DNA of 64,000 nucleotides from Neonectria sp. B-13 (lineage: Eukaryota > Ascomycota > Sordariomycetes > Hypocreales > Nectriaceae): the NCBI GenBank assembly GCA_002682825.1, contig NOKP01000035.1:393276-457275 (forward strand), in the 5' to 3' direction. The notes beneath the pieces were generated by a model, which was not told the origin of the DNA, searched no databases, and worked only from the letters and a program-made list of their open reading frames with translations. Of the stretch, positions 56,321 through 64,000 are shown piece by piece (the first letter of the stretch is position 1; each line of letters opens with the position of its first letter). A program made the position numbers and the translations under genes.

Positions 56321-56685
56321 CTCAAGAGTATGTTTGATGTAACGATGATGTACGAAGCGGGCTCCCACGTACTGCCGTCTTGCTCTGGCGTTGATCTGCC
56401 TTGTATATAGAATCTATCATGAGCGGGGTATACTCGGGTATAGAAGGTTCCCACAGTCAATTACCACTCGGAGACATGTCGGACTGCTAACTATCCCGTA
56501 GCGACACACTGCAGATGCGGATCCCGGGCATCGGGCGAGCTGTCGGCCAGCGCCCGTGCCTCTAGCCAGATTAGGAAGCCCGACCGGAGCACTCATGGAA
56601 CAGTCAAAGCAAACTGACCTTCAGCCGGCAGACTCGGCCAGGTCAGAGGGTGAGTCGTATTTATTGCGTCGTTGCCGCATCAAAC

Positions 56686-58267
56686 ATGGTATTCAGCATC
56701 TATACTGCAACTACAGCTGCCATGGACAAAGACAGCCCAAGTAGCGATTCTGCCACGAGTCGAACCACCAAAGACTCAGGCTACATCACCCCAGCGACAG
56801 AACTCAGCAATGAAACTGGCATAGGCATGTTCGATTTAAAGTCGCCACCACTGGGCAGCCGTTTGCATGAGCTGTTTGACGAGAATGTTACGGCCAAAAT
56901 ACTCCGTGCTGCGATCAACAGCTTGCAGAACAACGTGAGTCTCCTCGCCCACAATCCTCCAGGGCACGACTGACTTGCTCTAGTACCCAATAAGAGAATA
57001 CCCAGAATACGTTCCGCAGACTGGCCCTGATGCAGGAAAGTACATCTGTCGAGATGCAGACTTCTGGACATGCGGCTTCTTCCCCGGCTCCATCTACAGC
57101 CTCCTGGAGCGCTACATCAAGTATCCCAACGCCGCGCCCGGAGTGGACAAGGCCCTTGTGGCGAAGAAACTCCAGGAGCTTGGCACTATCTGGTCCGATC
57201 CAATTCACGCCATGGCCTATCGCACCGACACGCATGACATGTCGTTTATGATCCAGCCGTCAATGAGACAGCGATGGGAGATGTTCAACGACGCTCAAGC
57301 TTTGTCTTCTATCGTAACCGCTGCGCGGAGCTTGCATTCCCGTTATAACCCGACCGTGGGCGCAATCCGGTCATGGGATCGCCTTACGCAGAAGGACGTC
57401 AACATCACCTCAATGGTCGACGACTTCCTAGTCATTATCGATTCCATGTGCAACCTAGATCTCCTGTTCTACGCCGCTGCTCACACGGGCGAGACCGAGT
57501 TATCTTACAGCGCCACACAGCACGCCCGAATACTCATGCAGACGCTCCTCCGCCAAGAAACGGGCCAATTCTCGCAGCGCAAAGGCTACAACGGCCCCTT
57601 ATTCAGTACAGCTCACGTTGCCAATTTCAATCCCACAAACGGCCACCTCAAAGAGATCCGAACCGGCCAAGGATTCGCAAAGGACTCGACTTGGGCTCGG
57701 GGACAAGCCTGGGCTATCCTTGGCTACGCGCAAACCTATCACTGGACGGGGGACAAGGATTTTCTCGAGGCTGCGTGTGGCTTGGCAGAGTACTTTCTGC
57801 TGCGACTGGAGATGTTGCCGAGCTGTTTCGAGAGACCCGTCGGCGAGCGTGTTTGTGGGCGGTTTGTCCCGCCGTGGGACTTTGATGCGCCGCTGAATGA
57901 GTCAAACCCACTGCGCGATTCATCAGCGGGCATAATCGCAGCCAACGGGATGCTGGTGCTCTCTCAGAATCTGCGAGCGTGTGGGATGCACGAGCTGAGT
58001 CGCAGATATCTCGACGCAGCCGTTAGTCTTGCCGAAGACGTCCTCGACTTCTCTCTCGCGGAGGAAAAGGCAGCTCTGAGTATACGAGATGGTGATGTTT
58101 TGATCGAGGATGTACAGCCCGGTGTGACGTTTGAGGCTGTGCTAAAGAATGCGACGGCGAACCATAACGCGGGGGATCATTGTCGGTACTGGGATCATGG
58201 GTTAGTGTATGGCGACTATTACTTGATCGAGTTTGGGAATCGTCTTTTGAGAATGGGACTTGCTTGA
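56686..58267 (+). CDS. Unsaturated glucuronyl hydrolase (GH88/GH105-like)
   Basis: Two exons (56686-56934, 56984-58267) give 510 aa, or 498 aa from an ATG at 56722. GH88/GH105 enzymes hydrate the vinyl-ether group of unsaturated uronic acid at the non-reducing end of oligosaccharides left by polysaccharide lyases. Family features are [19 protein letters not shown], the catalytic-Asp region TDTHDMSFM, the aromatic [14 protein letters not shown] segment, [20 protein letters not shown] and [19 protein letters not shown]. The domain fills residues about 85-510, normal for the family, and the N-terminus is disordered. No signal peptide is clear, so an intracellular role is likely. It diverges from the DUF2264 gene and is followed, convergently, by a regulator gene. 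Confidence 0.88.
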
Positions 58268-58772
58268 CTGTCCAGCTAAAGCAGGTTGTTTAATTCATAG
58301 ATTGATATCGTTAGAGAAACAAATAGTATGCATGGACCATTTCACGACTGGAGAAAGAAATGATTCCATGGTTGCTAATTTCACACTCAATCGCACGACC
58401 TCTGCTGTGAGAAATCCGAATACTCTATTATGTACCCCGGAGATCTATAGCAAGCACCCCACGCCTAACATACAGATTGCAAACATAACAAGAAGATATA
58501 CATGCCAAAGCTAATTCCATCATTAACCCAAACATCTACTCTGACCTCCGCAATCACTAGCCTTAGCCACTGACCCTATTTCTTTGATATTGCACTAAGA
58601 AAATGAGGTCTCAAGGTAAAGTTCCTATTGTTGTGAGACCTTAGCCCAGTCATTAATAGGGACGTATTTTGGTACTTGAGACTTTTGGCTTTCACCTCTA
58701 ATATACTCCTATAGAATCGGGGCTCTTTCTTAGGGCATTTGACAAATGCATAGGTCATATCGATCCCATAAC
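58268..58772. other. Intergenic, no gene seen
   Basis: About 0.5 kb between convergent genes; contains their 3' flanks only. Confidence 0.5.
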
Positions 58773-61534
58773 TCAAGTCAACTCGCTACCATTCGTTTGT
58801 GGCATCCCTGTAGGCATTGCGTCTCCAGGAGGCATATTGATAGAGAACAACATGTCATCAATACTGATGACTCGATCCATGTCCATGAAGCTTTGGTCAA
58901 GAAGCATGTATGAGATGGCTGAAAGTTCGTCGTTCGGAGATCCATGGCTCGCGCTGTAGCCCATTGCCAGTGTATCAGATTGAACAGGCTCTGTGGTGTC
59001 GTCTGCGACCGAATTTGACTGTGCAGAGATGTGAGTGCTCTCGTCGTTCAAAGCCCTGCCGCCGTTCGTGTTGACGCGGCCAGTAGTCCACAGTTGAGGA
59101 GGGACAAACAAAGGTCCAGCAGACCGTGGAGCTGATGAATTTGTTCTTTGTACGGGATCCTGACCTCCCTGACGCGGTATCTCCCGCTGACGTTCTGTAT
59201 GCTGGGGCTGTGTACGTACAGCAGTCTGGTTCGATATGATGGTTGAATAGCCGAGCACGTCCACACTGAAGTTTGCGTCCGCGACACATCTCCGGTGCAA
59301 TTCTCGAAGATGGTCTGCATAAATCCCTGCCAATGATCGTCCCTGGCCCGTCGCCAGCCGGATCGACCCAAGCCATCTCTTCGCCATCTCGTCCAGACTA
59401 TCGATCAACAGCCACAGCTCGCGGGGAAGTTCCGAGGCGTAATATCGTTTGTGAACTGCCGTTCTCAGTATTTGACAAGCTCATTAGAAGGAAGGTAGTT
59501 AGCTACTCACCCAGTAAAACCCTCGCAGCAGCAAAGACGCAAAAGGCAAATTGGTTACCAACGGGACTCATATCCAGTGTGTTCTTGAGATACTTTGCCG
59601 CGATATTTTGGATCTCTATAGCAGCGTTGCGACATATCTCGGCACTGCACATGCTGGGAAGCTCGACGATATTTGTCCAGTCTGCAGGTGGGTAGGCGAT
59701 GCGCTGGTGCAGAAGTATCATAGACGTGTTGTGCGTTGCGTGCGCGAGCGTGAGGTTCGGGTCCATGTTGATGATGGTCGGCTGACGGGAGATGTTGGAG
59801 TCTTTCCATTTCTGAGGGAGGAACATTTTCCAGCTGCAGGTTCATCTTAACCAGCTGAAAGATAGTGGGAATGGGAGGGCATACTGCACTAGGCGGAGGT
59901 CAAGTTCTTTGAATCGTGTCAGCCAGTTACTGACCTCTTGTCGATCATGAAAATTGATCCGCTGCTGCAAGAAGAATGTCGTGACGCGGCTGAGCGACTC
60001 GGTTGCCTCGATGCAGTAAGCGAAAGCGCCTACCGCGGACATGTCAGGCTGTGTAACATGAGACGAAGGCTGTGGTGAAGCTTGTTGCTGTGTAGTATGG
60101 TCGGGGCTCGAATAGGTAGCTGGTAGGAAGGCGATGGAGTTGCCAATCTTGGCAGCGGAGCGGTCCCAGATGCCAAAGTACGGAGTGATGACGGCCTCTT
60201 CTTTATGCCAGAGGCCGCCGTCAGCTGGGAGTCTTCGATGCACGTCGTCTGCTGTGAGACTAGTATTCCACCTGAGCAGCAGTCAGCCTCCAGGTTCTGT
60301 TCATTTACTTGTGTTCGGTAGCTTGCCCTGTCGTTACGGAACAGAATCGATCTAAGTTGAAGATGCTCCAGAACACACGCCTCCTCTCTTCCTCTTCCAC
60401 CCACTGCTGAGAAGGGAGTAAGGATAAGAGGGGTTTCAGCAGTGGTTGAGTATCATGGTCCTCGTATTCGACGCTGAGCTGAAGGTACTCGACGGTCCTC
60501 GTCAACGACCCGACAATTGACCAAGCTTTTGATGCGTTTCCCTGTCCGATCTAACAGATGTTAGCCCATGTAAGTTGATGCCAGGTATATCTTACGTCGT
60601 CAAACGCAGTAATTATCAACGCCTGGAGATTCTCCACCGAAAGTCCGTCCATGGCTGTGAGTAGCACGATACTTCTCGACTGTTTCGCCCAGGCTTCCAG
60701 CTCTCGGGAAGACAGGCCATGAGCTTCTGGTCGTATGAACCGGATCGCCGCAACCACCATGGCGTGGATCACGACAACAAGCGTAGGTCGCTGTTCGGGA
60801 TCATGTATGCGGGCTCGGAATCGCGTTTCATGAAGAATCGGGACCCACGGCTGGATGAAGGTAAAGTACGAGTCGACGATATCCTCTAGCAAGTCCGGCG
60901 GCGGCAAAGTCGAAGATGCATCAGCCAAGTCATCAAGAGGAAGTTGGATCCCAAGCTTCGGGTTGCCGCAACTGTCCAAACGTCTTCGTTTCCGCGGTCG
61001 ATCAACTGGGTCATGGTGCTGCCAGGATGCCAAACTCGCTGGTGATGCGTGGGGAGGTCGTTCCGGGGTTGCAGTTGAAGCTGGAGATGTGTTTTTGTTT
61101 ATGAGTTTGCATAGTTCCAGGCTGAGGTTGGAGAGGACGTCGAGGGAGCTTTGAAGCCGGCTGCCGTCTCCGGTCTGTTTCTCAAGAAGGGCATTCTCCA
61201 GGGCGTCTGCACAAGTATTAGGATAAGCGTCCTTCCAGTTCAAAGCAGGAGTATCGTGACATACCGATCCGACGACCTAGGCCCTCTACCGCCCCTGGTT
61301 TTAACCCCGGCTTGTTCTTCTTGCCATCATACACACAAGGCGCATCTATCAGTCTCAGTCAGTTACGTTACACACACAACCAGAGTGTTAGCGGGACGTA
61401 CCAAGTCGATGACAATGCGAGCATGCCGGCAGCCCTCTGGAGCACTTCAACTTGCGCTTCCGACACCCCTGGCACGAGCCCAAGTCACCGTCGACAGCAC
61501 GCCCATCGTCTTCTGTAGCGCTCAAAGGATCCAT
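58773..61534 (-). CDS. Zn(II)2Cys6 transcription factor with fungal-trans domain
   Basis: Seven exons (61534-61402, 61345-61265, 61206-60596, 60550-60327, 60271-59885, 59833-59511, 59455-58773) give 813 aa. The zinc cluster is C21-X2-C24-X6-C31-X6-C38-X2-C41-X6-C48, with the first intron inside the last spacer. A basic patch (RPRKRRRL) follows. The middle domain has [36 protein letters not shown] and [20 protein letters not shown], as in fungal-trans regulators. The intron between the last two begins GC (GCAAGC at 60326), the only join that gives [12 protein letters not shown]; a 37-bp GT intron would insert seven residues. The C-terminus is acidic and Ser-rich (activation-like). Proximity to the DUF2264, GH88 and sugar-porter genes suggests it controls them. 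Confidence 0.86.
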
Positions 61535-61956
61535 TTCTCTTGAGGAGTGGGAAGGAGTGCGTGAGATGGCACGGATTAATCCAGCTTCCAGGGTTTGCCA
61601 CCGAACAGATCGTCTTCCCCGACTTCCCCGAGACTGTCGCTGCTCCGGGCCTGATTTACTGATCCCTGTCGCGTTAATGTCACCCCACACTCTGGATTCT
61701 GCGGGGGACGGATACAGGGGCCTCGGCTATTCGACGCGAGCATTCCCCCGCTGCCCGATGCCGCTCACCGTCTTGGTTCATTGGTAGGACATGGGCGGAA
61801 TTGGATGTGGATGTGAATTGCCAGTACGGCTAATTTAGATCTCCAGTAGAAATAGAAGAATCACGTATTCTCTGCGAACACCGAAACGCAAGAAGCATAT
61901 GGCTAGAAAGCTACCCATCCACGTAGCGTCACAACCGACAACCCCATTCCCATTCC

Positions 61957-63546
61957 CTAAACTCGGTCCACTTGCTCCGTCGCGTGTTTCCCCTCCTTAG
62001 CATACGCCATAGCGAAGTCCGTATTGCCATCCAAGCCCATCTGCCTCATAGCATTCGCACCGACAAGTGCATCTGGGCCGTCGAAAATCTCCGCCACCTC
62101 CTCCAGGCCGCGGCCCTTGGTCTCCGGGAAGAAGAGGTAGATCAGCACAAAGTTGATGGCGATGACGACGTCCCAAACAATGTAATACTTCCACTGCAGT
62201 GCATCCATGGCCACCGGGTTTGCGAAGCTGTTGTAGATGCCTGCCAGATTGCCGGTGAGCTGGTACAGCATGGACGCCTTGGATCGCAGCGAGTATGGCA
62301 CCACCTCCATGATGTAGGTCGGCGGGACCGGAGAGCAGACGTGGTAGAAGCCGGCGTAGAGGAATATCATGGCTAGAACTGCGCCCGCGTAGCCCGTGTT
62401 TTTGAAGTCGTTTTCCTGGTTGAGGGCCGAGCAGATGGTCCAGATAACATACGACAGTCCCATTCCTCCCATGCCCACGAGGAAGAGTTTGCGACGACCC
62501 GCCTTTTCGACAAGTGTAGCACAGCCGCAAGCAACCAGGAATCCCCAGATTGACAAGCAGCCGTTGACGATGAGCTGGGTCCTGGAATTCGTAATGTTGA
62601 TCGAGTTGAGCACTTTTGCGAGGTAGTAGGAAATCAACGCATTACCGCTCCATTGCATCATTGCCGGGATGAAGAGAGCGAGGAACAAGCGGTGTCGGTT
62701 GCCCTTGGAGGATATCCATTCACTCCAGCGCGACCTCTTCTGGAGTTTCTCCATCTCCAACGTCGCCGTGATCTCTGCCATCTCAAACCGTGCCAACTGC
62801 GAATTGGGATCCCCGTTGCCGTGGTACTTGACGAAAAAGCTGAAGGCTTCCTTGTTGCGGCCCTTGTAGATGAGCCATCGAGGAGACTCGGGTGCGAAGA
62901 TGCTGAGGACGGCCTGGATCAGGGAGAAGAGGCACTGCATCAGACTCGGCAGCCTCCAGCTCCACGACGACCCGTGCATCTGGAAGGTCCCGTACGTGGT
63001 CCACGCCGCGATCAGCGACCCGAGCGGCCAGGACACGAGGTAGAAGGACACCAGGATGCCGCGGTGTGACGGGTACGCCACCTCGGAGAGCAGCGGCGGT
63101 GCAGCCACGGAGACGATACCGAGGCCGAAACCGACCAGGAACCGCGAGAGGACGAACATGCCGTAGTTGACAGACGCGGTTTGAAGGATTGAGCCCAGGA
63201 TGATAATCAACGACCCACCGCAAATCGGCCACCGTCTGCCATACCTATCGCACAGCTGGGACGATATCAAGACGGAGATCAGGACGCCGCCGGTCGGGCC
63301 AAAAGTCATGGCGCCGAGGCGCGATCCCGTCGGCTCTCCGAAGAACTTCTGCCATTGTGGGAGCGATTGCATGCCGTTGAGCATGCTGGCGTCGAACCCA
63401 GTGGCGGTTTGGGTGAGGAGTGCGCAGAGCAGCAGCATGTTGAGCTTGATCAGCGTCGTGTCCTTGTACCAGGGCTTGCGGTCGGTGGGAATGACATCCT
63501 TGAGCGCAAGCCCTTCGAATTCGTTGTCTTGGGTGCTGTCGGCCAT
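61957..63546 (-). CDS. MFS sugar porter
   Basis: Single-exon frame of 529 codons. It has twelve predicted membrane spans and the family motifs GFDASMLNGMQSLPQW, DRYGRRWPICGG (loop 2-3 motif), SRFLVGFGLGIVSVAAPPLL, ESPRWLIYKGRNKEAF, GRRKLFLVG and FFPETKGRGLEEV. These fit the fungal hexose/lactose-permease type of sugar porter. MFS sugar porters take sugars or sugar acids by proton symport. Which sugar is not readable from sequence. It is next to a Zn(II)2Cys6 regulator and near the GH88 and DUF2264 genes, so uptake of a uronate or an oligosaccharide from an acidic glycan is a fair inference. Confidence 0.93.
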   Translation of the reverse strand: MADSTQDNEFEGLALKDVIPTDRKPWYKDTTLIKLNMLLLCALLTQTATGFDASMLNGMQSLPQWQKFFGEPTGSRLGAMTFGPTGGVLISVLISSQLCDRYGRRWPICGGSLIIILGSILQTASVNYGMFVLSRFLVGFGLGIVSVAAPPLLSEVAYPSHRGILVSFYLVSWPLGSLIAAWTTYGTFQMHGSSWSWRLPSLMQCLFSLIQAVLSIFAPESPRWLIYKGRNKEAFSFFVKYHGNGDPNSQLARFEMAEITATLEMEKLQKRSRWSEWISSKGNRHRLFLALFIPAMMQWSGNALISYYLAKVLNSINITNSRTQLIVNGCLSIWGFLVACGCATLVEKAGRRKLFLVGMGGMGLSYVIWTICSALNQENDFKNTGYAGAVLAMIFLYAGFYHVCSPVPPTYIMEVVPYSLRSKASMLYQLTGNLAGIYNSFANPVAMDALQWKYYIVWDVVIAINFVLIYLFFPETKGRGLEEVAEIFDGPDALVGANAMRQMGLDGNTDFAMAYAKEGKHATEQVDRV

Positions 63547-64000
63547 GGCTGGGTGATGTGATGGGGAGAACTGTGAGGTGTGAGGTGTGCCTACCAGTGT
63601 CTTTTACGAAGCAACTGCCTTGTATTTATCACTCGCGGCAGTTATATCGTCACCGGCGCAGTTTACGCATGCTGCTTAATGCTTGCATTCTAGGTTATGG
63701 TCCAGCGTGTATGCATCGGGTTGTGGACGAATGCCAATTGCTTCCGCCGACCCTCACTCTACTGTGAACCGTCGAGGACTAGTCAGCATGGCACATGTTT
63801 GCCTGGACACCGGTCTCGGGCGATTGGACTGCCGATGTTTCTTCCGAGAATCCTGCTACTGTGGGGGTCTCAAAAGCGACTGCCCCCTGACCTTCGTACC
63901 TCAGGTAGGGGGGTGGCTTGACTAGCAAAAGTGGTTTGATTCGCAAAAAAAAAAACGGTACCTAGCTTTATATGGTGCGCCCACTAAAAGGAAGGTACTG
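63547..64000. other. Upstream region of the sugar porter gene
   Basis: About 0.45 kb to the window end, with a run of about 12 A near 63945. No gene start recognised. Confidence 0.5.

Noticed and set aside
62653..63232. Frames antisense or shifted within the sugar porter gene
   Set aside because: Shadow frames; the minus-strand transporter frame explains the region fully.
1..64000. CRISPR array, bacterial operon or ribosome-binding sites
   Set aside because: No regularly spaced repeats, and intron-rich genes show the DNA is eukaryotic.

Overview
The window is nuclear DNA of a filamentous ascomycete (Pezizomycotina, probably a sordariomycete). The genes carry many short introns of about 45-75 bp with GT donors, CTAAC/CTGAC-like branch points and CAG/TAG acceptors. 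The protein families are typical of these fungi: a HET-domain protein, PigL_N/ankyrin protein, LaeA-like methyltransferase, Zn(II)2Cys6 regulator, GH28, GH3 and LysM/chitinase-type secreted proteins. Exon joins were worked out by eye from reading phase and splice sites. Family names rest on remembered motifs, and no database search was possible.

Layout. 1-6.3 kb: an unrecognised acidic protein, a decayed multi-LysM gene, and two unrecognised genes or gene pieces. 6.6-10.5 kb: two ankyrin-repeat genes; the second, 790 aa in four exons, has a PigL_N-type N-terminus. 10.7-13.5 kb: a convergent pair, class V aminotransferase and TauD-type dioxygenase. 15-16.9 kb: a seven-exon GH28 polygalacturonase. 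18.2-22.4 kb: a divergent pair of secreted cysteine-rich proteins that resemble the accessory parts of subgroup-C chitinases and LysM proteins but lack GH18 and LysM modules, with copies of a local repeat around them. 24.7-25.5 kb: an unrecognised gene. 25.5-29.2 kb is nearly gene-empty.

29.3-40.1 kb: LaeA-like methyltransferase, DUF7136-like GPI protein, GH3 beta-glucosidase, acyl-CoA thioesterase-like protein abutting the severed 5' end of an MFS transporter gene, and a beta-lactamase-like protein with two GC-AG introns followed by a broken relative. 42.2-53.2 kb: a probable membrane protein, two divergent AIG1/IMAP-like GTPases with coiled coils, a broken small gene, and a HET-domain protein; this looks like a recognition or defence neighbourhood. 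53.3 kb: a CHY zinc-finger protein.

54.0-63.5 kb: DUF2264 protein, GH88/GH105-type unsaturated uronyl hydrolase, Zn(II)2Cys6 activator and MFS sugar porter. Together they look like a compact catabolic cluster for an acidic, uronate-containing polysaccharide: cleavage of unsaturated oligosaccharides, uptake of the sugars, and control by a dedicated regulator. This cluster and the GTPase neighbourhood are the two most interesting regions.
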